Assembly (NCBI GenBank): GCA_021373185.1
Contig: JAJFTF010000021.1
Coordinates: forward strand, 1 to 44,725
Reading direction: 5' to 3'
Length of the DNA stretch: 44,725 nt
DNA from: Betaproteobacteria bacterium
Lineage (GTDB): Bacteria; Pseudomonadota; Gammaproteobacteria; Burkholderiales; Sulfuricellaceae
Shown one piece after another: positions 17,864-26,339 of this stretch (positions are counted from its first letter, which is position 1; each line of letters begins with the position of its first letter). A model generated the notes under the pieces. The model saw only the letters and a list, made by a program, of their open reading frames with translations, did not search any database and was not told the DNA's origin. Made by a program: the position numbers and the translations under genes.

Positions 17864-19876
17864 TTAGTGAGCAGCAGGCTTGAACAGCTTGGTCTTGTCA
17901 ACCAGATCCACGTGGGCGCGCTTGAACACGGTCCACTTGTGGGTGGTCTTGTCGTAGATGGAGTTTACGAAGCACTTCCAGTTTTCCTCATCGACAAAGT
18001 TCTTGTCCATGCGGTAGTAGAAGCCCGGATAGCGGGACTCTTCACGGAACTGGATGTGTTTCATGTGGGCTTCTGCCGTAATGATACGGTGGAAGTTTTC
18101 CCAGGCGCGCAGCAGTTCGTGCAGGTCTTTCGCACGCATCTTCTTGGCGTCTTCTTTCAGCATCTCCAGCTTCTCTTCAGCAACGGCCAGCATCTTGTCG
18201 TTGGTCTTGTAGTAGGTGGCGACGCCAGCAACGTACTCGTCCATGATTTTTTGCAGGCGGAACTGGAGCATCTTCGGCGTGATGTAGTTAGGGTTCACGT
18301 CGATAGCGGTGGTGTAGTCCTTGAACTCCAGGAAGTTGCGTACTGGCTGGTAGATTTGAGCAACCAGTTCGTCAGCAGGCGTATCCAGTTCAGGCTTCCA
18401 GTCTTTGTTGTCGATGCAGTACTTGACCATCGACTTGGCGCACATGCGGCCTTCGGCATGGGAGCCGGAGGAGAATTTGTGGCCGGATGCACCCACGCCG
18501 TCGCCGGCGGTGAACAGACCCTTGACGGTGGTCATGGAGCGGTAGCCCCAGTTCCAGCCGCTTGGCAGGTGAGCAGGAACGCCATCTTTGGTTTCGCTGG
18601 TCGGTGCGCCGACATCGTCAGGACCGGACACCCAGATGCCGCAGCAACCGGAGTGGGAACCCAACAGGTAGGGCTCGGTTGGCATCAGTTCGGAGTTTTT
18701 CTTCTCCGGCTCGATGTTCTCACCAACCCAGACGCCGCACTGGCCTACGCACATGTCGAGGAAGTCTTCCCATGCTTCAGCTTCCAGATGCTTCACTTCA
18801 CGTGGGGAGAGGGTCTCGCGCAGCTTCGCGAGAGCGGTAACGGTGTCCATGTAAATCGGGCCGCGACCTTCTTGCATTTCCTTCAGCATCAGGTGGTTAC
18901 GCAGGCAGGAAGCAGGAACGGCAGCTTGACCATACGGAGGATAGTCGTTCAGCATTTCCTTGTTCTTGACCATGTACACTTCGCCGTTGGCGTTGGTGGC
19001 TTGGGCCTTGAACAGCAGGAACCATGCGCCGACCGGGCCGTAGCCGTCTTTGAAACGGGCTGGCACGAAACGGTTTTCCATCATGGTCAGCTCAGCACCG
19101 GCTTCAGCAGCCATGGTGTAGGTGGAACCTGCGTTCCATACTGGGTACCATGCACGGCCTTGGCCTTCGCCTACGGAGCGAGGACGGAACAAGTTTACGC
19201 AACCACCAGCGGCCAGCAGAATTGCCTTGGCGGTGTAAACGACAATCTTGTGGTCACGGACGGAGAAACCGACAGCACCGGCGATGCGGTTTTTGTCGTT
19301 CTTGTCGTTTACCAGCTTGACGATGAAGATACGCTCTTGAATGCGATCCATGCCCAGCGATTTTTTGGCGGCTTCAGCAACGATCCACTTGTAGGATTCG
19401 CCGTTGATCATGATCTGCCATTTGCCGGAACGAACAGGCTTGCCGCCGTCCTTCAGCTTGGGCATATCAACGGAACCGTCATGACGCTCACCGGCTTCGT
19501 CGGTCTTCCAGATTGGCAGGCCCCACTCTTCGAACAGGTGAACGGATTCGTCAACGTGACGGCCCAGATCGTAGGCCAAGTCGTCGCGGGTGATACCCAT
19601 CAGGTCGTTGGAGACCATACGAGCGTAGTCGGCTGGGTCTTGCGCATCGCCGATGTAGGTGTTGATGGCGGACAGGCCTTGAGCCACGGCACCGGAGCGA
19701 TCCATGGCGGCTTTGTCGACCAGCTTGATGCGCAGGTCAACGCCATTTTCGGCCTTGGCTGCATCAGCCCAACGCATGATTTCGTAGGCGGCGCCGCAGT
19801 TTGCCATGCCGCCACCAATCAGAAGAATGTCAACTTCTTCTTGGATTACTTCAGGATTTCCAAAAGTTCCAGACAT
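17864..19876 (-). CDS. aprA: Adenylylsulfate reductase alpha subunit AprA
   Basis: A 670-residue flavoprotein subunit of dissimilatory APS reductase. In sulfur oxidisers it works in reverse, joining sulfite and AMP to give APS. The N-terminal FAD motif DILLIGGGMANCGAAYE (16-32) is intact, followed by the fumarate-reductase-like fold; KLVDKAAMDRSGAVAQGLSA and EESRYPGFYYRMDKNF (near residue 620) are characteristic AprA segments. The length fits the family. GAAAGG lies 7-8 bp before the ATG. It follows aprB by 46 bp and ends in a terminator. No QmoABC or AprM gene is adjacent, so the electron path to the membrane is not visible here. Confidence 0.97.
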   Translation of the reverse strand: MSGTFGNPEVIQEEVDILLIGGGMANCGAAYEIMRWADAAKAENGVDLRIKLVDKAAMDRSGAVAQGLSAINTYIGDAQDPADYARMVSNDLMGITRDDLAYDLGRHVDESVHLFEEWGLPIWKTDEAGERHDGSVDMPKLKDGGKPVRSGKWQIMINGESYKWIVAEAAKKSLGMDRIQERIFIVKLVNDKNDKNRIAGAVGFSVRDHKIVVYTAKAILLAAGGCVNLFRPRSVGEGQGRAWYPVWNAGSTYTMAAEAGAELTMMENRFVPARFKDGYGPVGAWFLLFKAQATNANGEVYMVKNKEMLNDYPPYGQAAVPASCLRNHLMLKEMQEGRGPIYMDTVTALAKLRETLSPREVKHLEAEAWEDFLDMCVGQCGVWVGENIEPEKKNSELMPTEPYLLGSHSGCCGIWVSGPDDVGAPTSETKDGVPAHLPSGWNWGYRSMTTVKGLFTAGDGVGASGHKFSSGSHAEGRMCAKSMVKYCIDNKDWKPELDTPADELVAQIYQPVRNFLEFKDYTTAIDVNPNYITPKMLQFRLQKIMDEYVAGVATYYKTNDKMLAVAEEKLEMLKEDAKKMRAKDLHELLRAWENFHRIITAEAHMKHIQFREESRYPGFYYRMDKNFVDEENWKCFVNSIYDKTTHKWTVFKRAHVDLVDKTKLFKPAAH

Positions 19877-19922
19877 TGTGTATACCTTTCAATGTTCGTT
19901 AATCTAATTTCTGTAGCTGATC

Positions 19923-20390
19923 TTACTTGCGGATCAGTTCGGCCGGGTTGCCGGCACGGTAGCCGTTTTCCTGGTTGAAGAAGCCGGTCTTGGTGATGTT
20001 GGCCATGCTTGCAGTCGGCTTGCCACCGTAGCAATCGATCGAACCTTCAGGCGTGGTACGGATCGGGAACTTGAAGCGCTTCATGCTGCCGTTACGGAAC
20101 TTGATGGTCCACATGATGGCATCGGTGCCGCGCAATGGCTGAACAGAACCGCCCAGTGGCACGACGTCTGCGTAGTGACGGCATTCGATCGCGTTTTGCG
20201 GGCAGATCTTGACGCAGGAGTAGCACTCCCAGCACTGCTCTGGTTCCTGGTTGAACGCTCTCATGGCGTGACCGGTTTCAGAACCATCCTTATCCAGCTT
20301 CATCAGGTCATGCGGGCAAATATACATGCATGCGGTTTTGTCCTGACCTTTGCAGCCATCACATTTTTCTGTGCGCACAAATGTTGGCAT
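19923..20390 (-). CDS. aprB: Adenylylsulfate reductase beta subunit AprB
   Basis: A 155-residue iron-sulfur subunit that passes electrons between the AprA flavin and an outside carrier. Two [4Fe-4S] sites are readable: Cys10, Cys13, Cys21 and Cys25, then Cys53, Cys56, Cys59 and Cys63, each group ending in Cys-Pro. The rest forms the strand-rich part and C-terminal tail (NGYRAGNPAELIRK) that wraps around AprA. GAGGAG lies about 8 bp before the ATG. The gene lies between sat and aprA, and a hairpin in front of it may adjust expression relative to sat. Confidence 0.97.
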   Translation of the reverse strand: MPTFVRTEKCDGCKGQDKTACMYICPHDLMKLDKDGSETGHAMRAFNQEPEQCWECYSCVKICPQNAIECRHYADVVPLGGSVQPLRGTDAIMWTIKFRNGSMKRFKFPIRTTPEGSIDCYGGKPTASMANITKTGFFNQENGYRAGNPAELIRK

Positions 20391-20429
20391 TGATTTTACT
20401 CCTCGAGTTATTACAGTACTGCCATTAAC

Positions 20430-20455
20430 AAAAGCCGGTTACTTGCGTAATCGGC
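20430..20455 (-). terminator. Hairpin with T-rich tail between sat and aprB (possible attenuator)
   Basis: On the transcribed strand a 9-bp stem with one A-C mismatch (20455-20447 with 20442-20434) closes a GCAA tetraloop of GNRA type and is followed by CTTTTGTT. It sits 16 bp after the sat stop and 44 bp before aprB. It could cause partial termination or processing, allowing unequal levels of Sat and AprBA. Confidence 0.45.
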
Positions 20456-20470
20456 CAACCTTAAACAACC

Positions 20471-21679
20471 TTATTTGGCGGAATGGCCTTTCAGTTCCAC
20501 CTTGACGTTCTGCTCGGCGGTGAGGCCGGCATAATACTTCTGCAGTACTTTTGCCACTTCTGGGCGGCTGAATTCAACTGGCAGATCCTGGCCTTCGGAA
20601 AGCATCGAACGCACTTTGGTGCCGGACAGCAGAATACGGTCATCCTTGGTATGCGGGCAAGTACGTTGCGAAGCCATGCCGCCGCACTTGTTGCACCAGA
20701 ATGTCCAATCGATGTTCATGTTCTGGGTTTCGAGCGAACCCTTGGGGATTTCGTCGAAAATCTTCTGGGCATCGAACGGGCCGTAGTAGTCGCCGACGCC
20801 AGCGTGGTCGCGACCGACGATCAGGTGCGAGCAGCCGTAGTTCTGGCGGAACAGGGCGTGCAGCAGTGCTTCGCGTGGGCCAGCGTAGCGCATGTCGAGC
20901 GGGTAGCCAGCCTGGATTACGGTGTTGGGGGCGAAGTAATTCTCGACCAGCACGCTGATGGCTTCGGAGCGCACGTCGGCAGGAATGTCGCCGGGCTTCA
21001 GGGCGCCCAGCAGGGAGTGAACCAGCACGCCGTCCATGGTTTCGATGGCGATCTTGGCCAAATATTCGTGCGAGCGGTGCATCGGGTTGCGGGTCTGGAA
21101 TGCTGCGATCTTGGACCAGCCCATTTTTTCAAAGGCGGCGCGGGTCTCGGCAGGCGTCATGAACTGATCGCCGTACTCTTCCTTGAAAGTGCCGGTGGAC
21201 AGAACCTTGACCGGGCCAGCCAGGTTGTATTTGCCTTGGGCCATGACCATCTTGACGCCAGGGTGCTCCATGTCGGTGGTCTTGTAGACCTGCATGCACT
21301 CGTGGCTCTTGTCGATGGAGTACTTCTCGGTCACCTTCATGGTGCCCATGATTTCGCCATTTTCGCCGTTGACAAGCGCGATCTCGCTGCCTGCCTTGAT
21401 GGCTTCGTCGTCGGTAGAAAGTGTGACCGGAATCGGCCAGAACAAACCGTTAGCCATTTTGTAGCCGTCGCATACGCCCTGCCAGTCGGCATGGGTCATG
21501 AAACCGTCAAGAGGCGTGAAACCGCCAATGCCGAGCATGATGAGGTCGCCGGTCTCGCGTGAACTCATGTTTACCTTGGTCAAGGTTTGGGCGTGCGCCA
21601 ATTCTTTTTTCAGGGCTTCACCGTTCAGCAACAAAGGTTTGAGTTCGCCGCCACCATGCGGTCTTACCAGTTTAGACAT
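20471..21679 (-). CDS. sat: Sulfate adenylyltransferase (dissimilatory ATP sulfurylase)
   Basis: A 402-residue enzyme that, in sulfur oxidisers, converts APS and pyrophosphate to sulfate and ATP, giving substrate-level phosphorylation. The nucleotide motifs are present: [10 protein letters not shown] (195-204) and GRDHAG (289-294). Cys329, Cys332 and Cys341 with His343 form the zinc-type site of the bacterial homo-oligomeric form. No APS kinase domain is fused. A GGAG sequence lies about 10 bp before the ATG. It leads sat-aprB-aprA, all co-directional, so the three enzymes of sulfite oxidation via APS are produced together. Confidence 0.96.
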   Translation of the reverse strand: MSKLVRPHGGGELKPLLLNGEALKKELAHAQTLTKVNMSSRETGDLIMLGIGGFTPLDGFMTHADWQGVCDGYKMANGLFWPIPVTLSTDDEAIKAGSEIALVNGENGEIMGTMKVTEKYSIDKSHECMQVYKTTDMEHPGVKMVMAQGKYNLAGPVKVLSTGTFKEEYGDQFMTPAETRAAFEKMGWSKIAAFQTRNPMHRSHEYLAKIAIETMDGVLVHSLLGALKPGDIPADVRSEAISVLVENYFAPNTVIQAGYPLDMRYAGPREALLHALFRQNYGCSHLIVGRDHAGVGDYYGPFDAQKIFDEIPKGSLETQNMNIDWTFWCNKCGGMASQRTCPHTKDDRILLSGTKVRSMLSEGQDLPVEFSRPEVAKVLQKYYAGLTAEQNVKVELKGHSAK

Positions 21680-21911
21680 GATTCATGTTCTCCATTTTAT
21701 GAGGGCTATAATTCTTGAGTCGGCGAAGAATAACATGGATGTAAAAGGGGTGTTATCCATTCTTTTTATTGTTATATAAGAAATTTCGATAAATTCATCC
21801 GGTTTGTTTTGTCGTCTCGTAACCACCTTGTTATTGCACATCATTTACAAGGTTCGGAACGATAGCGGGTGCGCCTGCGAACTGCCTGAAAATGTCATTC
21901 AAGACAAAGAG
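21680..21911. other. Intergenic region upstream of sat, no gene seen
   Basis: This stretch is AT-rich near sat and must hold the sat-apr promoter on the minus strand. I see AT-rich -10-like sequences (TATATAAC on the minus strand near 21773-21780) but no convincing -35 partner. ATGGAT (21735-21740) and ATCCAT (21755-21760) form a 6-bp dyad with a 14-nt centre, about 56 bp before the sat start. No coding region is supported. Confidence 0.5.
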
Positions 21912-21939
21912 AAAGGGGAACCGATGCGGTTCCCCTTTT
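21912..21939. terminator. Terminator hairpin after the PpiC-type gene
   Basis: AAAGGGGAACC (21912-21922) pairs with GGTTCCCCTTT (21928-21938), extended by a G-C pair at the loop. On the minus strand it follows the peptidyl-prolyl isomerase stop at 22026 and is trailed by a TTTCTCTTT sequence; on the plus strand TTTT follows the stem. A second 9-bp dyad (21961-21969 with 21982-21990, CCTCTCAAA/TTTGAGAGG) lies between it and the stop. Confidence 0.7.
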
Positions 21940-22025
21940 GCTCTGTTGGGCTTTACGCCCCCTCTCAAATTATTAGCCGATTTTGAGAGGTGCCAGGTTT
22001 GAGGCGCCCTTGTTCGTTTCCGGTG

Positions 22026-22877
22026 CTATTTCTTTTCGGCTATTGCAGTTTCTGCAATTTTTGCTTTGGCGCGCAAGTCGGCGATCATTTTGTCGATTTG
22101 TTGCTGTTGCAGGCGCTGTTGCAGGTTCTGCTTCACTTCTTCAAACGGAGGTGCCTGCATGGTGCGCGAGTCATCCAGTTTGATGACATGCCATCCGAAC
22201 TGACTCTTTACCGGTTCGGCGGTGACCTGGCCTTTTTGCAGTTTGGTCATGGCGGCGCTGAACTCCGGCACGAAATTGGCAGGGGCAGCCCATCCCAGGT
22301 CGCCGCCCTTTACCTTGGAGCCGGGATCCCTGGATTTTTCGCCGGCCAGTTTTTCAAATTTCTTGGGGTCCTTCTTCAATTGGGCGATGATCGATTTTGC
22401 CTCGGCTTCGCTCTCTACCAGGATGTGGCGGGCGTGGTATTCCTTGTCGCCCATCTGGGATTTGATTTTCTCGTATTCTGCTTTTACGACATCATCGCTG
22501 ACGGAATTGTTTTTGACGTAGTCCTGCAAGAAGGCGCGGATCAGCACGGACTGTTTCGCCAGATCGATCTGGGTGAGCACGTCGGCGGACTTGTCCAGGC
22601 CGTTCTTGACGGCTTCCTGAGCGACAACTTCTTCAATGATCAGTTTGTCCAGGATGTTTTTCCTGAGTTCGGGCGTGTCGGGCTGGCCTTGCTGCTTGGT
22701 TTGCTTGAGCAGGAAATCGAGGCGCGCCTGGCCGATGGGGGCGCCATTTACCGTGGCGACCGCGCTGCCGCTGGCAGGCGCTGCGGCAGATTTATTGGCA
22801 TCCTGCGCATTGCAGGCGGCCAGTGTGAGCATGCTGCCAATGGAAATTGCGAGAATCTTGGATTTGAATGAAAACAT
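22026..22877 (-). CDS. Peptidyl-prolyl cis-trans isomerase, parvulin type lipoprotein
   Basis: A 283-residue exported foldase. The N-terminus has a signal sequence ending in a lipobox (LTLAAC, near residues 17-22), then a short Ala/Ser linker, a SurA-like N-terminal helical region, and one parvulin domain (EYHARHILVESEAEAKSI, GGDLGWAAPANFVPEF, SQFGWHVIKLDD). It probably sits in the periplasm anchored to a membrane and helps fold outer-membrane or secreted proteins. The frame is open back to 22931, but ATG 22877 gives the signal peptide and has an AAGGACA ribosome binding site. It is the last gene after yciB-yciI-bolA, 43 bp from bolA. Confidence 0.9.
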   Translation of the reverse strand: MFSFKSKILAISIGSMLTLAACNAQDANKSAAAPASGSAVATVNGAPIGQARLDFLLKQTKQQGQPDTPELRKNILDKLIIEEVVAQEAVKNGLDKSADVLTQIDLAKQSVLIRAFLQDYVKNNSVSDDVVKAEYEKIKSQMGDKEYHARHILVESEAEAKSIIAQLKKDPKKFEKLAGEKSRDPGSKVKGGDLGWAAPANFVPEFSAAMTKLQKGQVTAEPVKSQFGWHVIKLDDSRTMQAPPFEEVKQNLQQRLQQQQIDKMIADLRAKAKIAETAIAEKK

Positions 22878-22920
22878 CAATATTGTCCTTAAAAGGTTGT
22901 TGATAAATAAGGTCGAACGG

Positions 22921-23196
22921 CTAATTGGCACTCTGATTTTCGTCGGGAGTGTACGCCTTTATGCTGATTGCGTGAATCTCTTTTTGCATCATGTTTCCCA
23001 GCAGTTCGTTGATCATGCGGTGGCGGGAAATCAGCGTTTTTCCGGCAAATTGGGCCGAAACAATCGCTAGGCGGTAATGTCCGCCGCCACCCTTGGCGCC
23101 CTCATGGCCGGCATGTCGGGCGCTTTCGTCCTCGATTTCCAGTCGCTCTGGCGAAAGCGGAGCAAGCCTGGCGCGGATCATTTCTATCGTATTCAT
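22921..23196 (-). CDS. BolA family protein
   Basis: A 91-residue protein of the BolA/IbaG family, which works with monothiol glutaredoxins in iron-sulfur cluster handling. The class II KH-like fold is recognisable, with [19 protein letters not shown] (29-47) and the family helix [24 protein letters not shown], including the conserved His in the H-R-x-I/V segment. The ATG overlaps the stop of the upstream YciI gene by 4 bases, so translation is coupled. This gene set next to yciB, yciI and a parvulin is common in Betaproteobacteria as far as I recall. Confidence 0.88.
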   Translation of the reverse strand: MNTIEMIRARLAPLSPERLEIEDESARHAGHEGAKGGGGHYRLAIVSAQFAGKTLISRHRMINELLGNMMQKEIHAISIKAYTPDENQSAN

Positions 23197-23495
23197 GACG
23201 GCAACACCTTTTTGAATGGCTTGACCGTAATCCGCTGGTAAACCCCGGCAGCAGCATAAGGATCGGTATCGGCCCAGGAACGGGCGGCTTCCAGCGATTC
23301 GAATTCGGCGACGATCAGGCTGCCGGAAAATCCGGCTGGTCCGGGATCGGGGCTGTCGATGGCGGGAAATGGCCCTGCAATCGCCAGTCGGCCATCCTGC
23401 TGCAAGGATTTCAGTCGCGCCAAGTGGGCGGGGCGGACAGCCATGCGTTTTTCAAGGCTGTTGGCGGTGTCTTCGCCGATAATCGCATACAACAT
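23193..23495 (-). CDS. YciI family protein
   Basis: A 100-residue ferredoxin-like-fold protein of the YciI/YCII family, whose biochemical role is mostly unknown. [31 protein letters not shown] and the conserved His and Asp ([15 protein letters not shown]) typical of the possible catalytic pair are present, as is the AGP motif at residues 40-42. It overlaps the upstream yciB by 1 base and the downstream bolA by 4, forming a translationally coupled unit. Confidence 0.88.
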   Translation of the reverse strand: MLYAIIGEDTANSLEKRMAVRPAHLARLKSLQQDGRLAIAGPFPAIDSPDPGPAGFSGSLIVAEFESLEAARSWADTDPYAAAGVYQRITVKPFKKVLPS

Positions 23496-24046
23496 TATTG
23501 GGCGTCCTTGGTTTCTTCAACTTCAACAACGTATTTTGCCAGCAGCATGCCCTGTCCGAGGACGAATACCACCATCAGTCCGAGAATGCCGAACAACTTG
23601 AAATTGACCCAGGCGTTTTCGGAAAAGTTGAAGGCCACGTACAAATTGATAACGCCGACGATGGCAAAAAAAGCGGCCCAGCCGAAATTCAGCTTGAGCC
23701 AGACGTTTTCCGGCAGGGTCATTTGTTTGCCCATCATCGACTTGATCAGATTTTTTTTGAAGCCAAGCTGGCCGACGATCAGCGTTGTGGCAAACAGCCA
23801 GTAAAGTACGGTGGGTTTCCACTTGATGAAGGTGACATCATGCAGCAACAGGGTTGCGCCGCCGAACACCGTAATGATCGCCAGGCTGATCCAGAGCATG
23901 GTGTCGATTTTGTGGTGGCGGAACCAGACCCAGCCGATTTGCGCGAAGGTGGCGCCGATCGCGACTGCGGTGGCCGTAAAAATGCCAAAAAATTTATAGG
24001 CGGCAAAAAACAGAATAATAGGGAAAAGGTCGAACAGGAATTTCAT
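23495..24046 (-). CDS. yciB: Septation protein A / intracellular septation membrane protein YciB
   Basis: A 183-residue inner-membrane protein with five predicted hydrophobic segments (starting [20 protein letters not shown]). Family hallmarks include the [10 protein letters not shown] start, [30 protein letters not shown] and [14 protein letters not shown]. YciB/IspZ proteins are linked to septation and envelope integrity. The length is standard. It heads a four-gene minus-strand unit and is divergent from the PHP gene, with 91 bp between the two starts. Confidence 0.93.
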   Translation of the reverse strand: MKFLFDLFPIILFFAAYKFFGIFTATAVAIGATFAQIGWVWFRHHKIDTMLWISLAIITVFGGATLLLHDVTFIKWKPTVLYWLFATTLIVGQLGFKKNLIKSMMGKQMTLPENVWLKLNFGWAAFFAIVGVINLYVAFNFSENAWVNFKLFGILGLMVVFVLGQGMLLAKYVVEVEETKDAQ

Positions 24047-24072
24047 CTGGGGCTTGGCAACTGATCCGTCAT

Positions 24073-24100
24073 TTCATAGAGACCGGTATTTTGCTATGAT
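24073..24100 (+). promoter_or_regulatory. Putative promoter for the PHP-to-rluB gene series
   Basis: TTCATA (24073-24078) and TATGAT (24095-24100) are spaced 16 bp and lie 38 bp before the ATG at 24138. The -10 matches consensus at 5 of 6 and the -35 at 4 of 6 positions. Confidence 0.4.
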
Positions 24101-24137
24101 TCGGGTTGTTTTAACAAGCCTCCGCGCCTTTAAATTA

Positions 24138-25046
24138 ATGTCCTCCGCTATCGACCTGCATAGTCACTCAACCATTTCCGATGGTTTGCTCACCCCCTCC
24201 GAACTGGTAGGACGCGCCGCAGCCCAAGGCGTCAACGTGCTGGCGCTGACCGACCACGACGATGTCGCCGGTCTGGACGAAGCGCGCGCGGCGGCAGAAG
24301 CCGCCGGTATTACGTTGATTAACGGCGTTGAGATATCGGTGACATGGAATAACCGTAGTGTGCACCTTGTCGGCCTGCGCATCGACCCCGCTTATGGGCC
24401 ATTGCGCGAAGGGCTGGCCGCAATCCGCGCCGGGCGCGGCGAGCGCGCCAAGCTGATGGCCGCCGAATTGGACAAGGTGGGTATTACTGGCAGCCTTGAA
24501 GGCGCTTATGCCTTTGCCGCCAACCCCGGCATTATCAGCCGTACCCATTTCGCCCGCTTTTTGGTGGAAAAAGGCGTGGCCAAGGATAACCGCACCGTAT
24601 TCAAGAAATATCTGGTGAAGGGCAAGCCGGGTTATGTGACGCATCGCTGGGCCGATCTTGCCGATGCTGTCGGCTGGATTCTGGGAAGTGGCGGAATTGC
24701 AGTACTGGCTCACCCCGGGCGTTATGATCTGGGCAGAACCAATCTGCACAATCTGATTTCTGACTTCAAAGAGGCGGGCGGCACGGCAATCGAGGTGGTG
24801 ACGGGCAGTCATACTGCGGATCAGTTCGCGCTATTTGCCCAATATGCCAGCGAGTTCGACTTGCTGACCTCTTGTGGCTCCGATTTTCATGGCAAGGGCG
24901 AAAGTTATATGGATCTGGGCCGCCTGCCGGGATTGCCGTCCGGCTGCCAGCCGGTATGGCTCGACTGGCCGGAGGTAATGAACCGCCCCGAGTCGAAGGC
25001 CGGCTTTGCCCAATTGGCTTCGCTCAATGTCGAGGGCAGAGGTTAA
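24138..25046 (+). CDS. PHP-domain phosphoesterase (RNase AM / TrpH type)
   Basis: A 302-residue PHP-domain metal-dependent phosphoesterase. The metal-binding motifs are DLHSHSTISDG (6-16), LTDHDD, GVEIS, RTHFARFL, LAHPGRYDL and CGSDFHGKG near the C-terminus. E. coli YciV/TrpH of this family is a 5'-3' exoribonuclease (RNase AM) that also acts on 3',5'-bisphosphates. The length is normal. The frame is open further upstream, but ATG 24138 begins MSSAIDLHSHS, placing the first motif at the usual distance. Two bases separate it from the YciO gene, so they are co-transcribed. Confidence 0.9.
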   Translation: MSSAIDLHSHSTISDGLLTPSELVGRAAAQGVNVLALTDHDDVAGLDEARAAAEAAGITLINGVEISVTWNNRSVHLVGLRIDPAYGPLREGLAAIRAGRGERAKLMAAELDKVGITGSLEGAYAFAANPGIISRTHFARFLVEKGVAKDNRTVFKKYLVKGKPGYVTHRWADLADAVGWILGSGGIAVLAHPGRYDLGRTNLHNLISDFKEAGGTAIEVVTGSHTADQFALFAQYASEFDLLTSCGSDFHGKGESYMDLGRLPGLPSGCQPVWLDWPEVMNRPESKAGFAQLASLNVEGRG

Positions 25047-25048
25047 AG

Positions 25049-25678
25049 ATGGCCCAGTTTTTTGTCATCCATCCCGAGAATCCCCAGCCGCGCCTGATCC
25101 GCCAGGCGGCGGAAATCATCCAGAACGGCGGGGTGATCGTCTATCCGACCGATTCCTGTTATGCGCTGGGATGCGGCTTGGGCGACAAGACACCGCTGGA
25201 TCGTATCCGCGCCATTCGCGGTATGGACGAGGACCACCCGTTGACACTGGTTTGTCGTGATCTGGCCGAAATCTCCATTTACGCCAAGGTGGATAATCGC
25301 CAATTCCGGCTGCTCAAGGCGAATACACCCGGCATCTATACATTTATTCTCGAAGCGACGCGGGAGGTGCCCAAGCGCCTCCAGCATCCAAAGCGCAAGA
25401 CCATCGGCTTGCGCGTGCCGAATCACCCGATTGCTCAGGCGCTGCTGGCCGAACTCGACGGCCCTTTGCTGAGCACTACCCTGCAGTTGCCCGGGGACGA
25501 TCAACCGCTCAACGATCCTTATGAGATGCGTGATTTGCTGGAACGTCAGGTGGATCTGGTGATGGATGGCGGATATGGCGATGTGGACGCCTCCACCATT
25601 ATCGATTTGAGCGGGGAAGTACCGGTGCTGATCAGGCGCGGCAAAGGCGATATCCAACCATTCGGACTGGAAGAATAA
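25049..25678 (+). CDS. YciO/Sua5/YrdC family protein
   Basis: A 209-residue protein of the threonylcarbamoyl-AMP synthase fold. The substrate pocket motif VIVYPTDSCYALGCGL (28-43) and KTIGLRVPNHPIAQAL are clear, together with LSTTLQLPGDD. The YciO subgroup is related to TsaC but its own role is unsettled, so I do not assign tRNA t6A synthesis outright. It begins two bases after the PHP stop; its TAA overlaps the ATG of the next gene by one base. PHP and YciO adjacency is common in proteobacteria (yciV-yciO). Confidence 0.88.
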   Translation: MAQFFVIHPENPQPRLIRQAAEIIQNGGVIVYPTDSCYALGCGLGDKTPLDRIRAIRGMDEDHPLTLVCRDLAEISIYAKVDNRQFRLLKANTPGIYTFILEATREVPKRLQHPKRKTIGLRVPNHPIAQALLAELDGPLLSTTLQLPGDDQPLNDPYEMRDLLERQVDLVMDGGYGDVDASTIIDLSGEVPVLIRRGKGDIQPFGLEE

Positions 25679-26322
25679 TGGAATTAAACGTTGTGCAACA
25701 GATCGCCATTTATGCCCTTCCGGTAGTCTTCGCCATCACTTTGCACGAGGCGGCTCACGGTTATGTCGCCAGGTATTTCGGCGATAACACGGCCTACATG
25801 CTGGGGCGGGTGAGCCTGAACCCGCTACGCCACATCGATCCGATCGGTACCATTTTGCTTCCGCTGCTGACCCTGTTCTTTGGCGGGATATTGTTCGGCT
25901 GGGCCAAGCCGGTGCCGGTCAACTTCAATCAGTTGCGCAACCCGAAAAAAAACATGTTGTGGGTGGCGCTGGCCGGCCCCGCATCCAATCTCGCCATGGC
26001 GCTGGCCTGGGCGCTGGTGATGAAGATCGCCAACATGATGCCGGACAGCGCGCTGTCCCTGCCTATGGCGCTGATGGGGCGGGCCGGCATCACCATCAAC
26101 GCGATGCTGATGGTACTCAATCTGATGCCGCTGCCGCCGCTTGACGGCGGGCGCATTGCGGTCAGTCTGCTGCCGAACCGCTTGGCCTACCGCTACGCCA
26201 TGATCGAGCCCTACGGTATCATTTTGCTGGTGATCCTGCTGTTCAGCGGGGTGCTGGGCAGCATCATGTGGCCGTTGATCGATGCTACGATGACCCTGAT
26301 TTCATTGCTTTTCGGTATTTAG
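25678..26322 (+). CDS. Site-2 protease family membrane metalloprotease (M50)
   Basis: A 214-residue membrane protein of the short M50 family. The zinc motif HEAAH (His23, Glu24, His27) lies in the first membrane segment and the third ligand in NLMPLPPLDGG (148-158, Asp156). Four to five further hydrophobic segments follow. There is no PDZ domain, unlike RseP, so the substrate is unknown. The ATG overlaps the stop of the YciO gene by one base, and trpS follows 17 bp downstream. The same gene order is common in Betaproteobacteria. Confidence 0.9.
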   Translation: MELNVVQQIAIYALPVVFAITLHEAAHGYVARYFGDNTAYMLGRVSLNPLRHIDPIGTILLPLLTLFFGGILFGWAKPVPVNFNQLRNPKKNMLWVALAGPASNLAMALAWALVMKIANMMPDSALSLPMALMGRAGITINAMLMVLNLMPLPPLDGGRIAVSLLPNRLAYRYAMIEPYGIILLVILLFSGVLGSIMWPLIDATMTLISLLFGI

Positions 26323-26339
26323 AGGAAGAAAACAAGAAC

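Noticed and set aside
17867..19978. 703-codon open frame on the plus strand opposite aprA
   Set aside because: aprA on the minus strand is unambiguous over the same bases; the plus-strand product has no recognisable motif and arises from the codon structure of a GC-rich gene.
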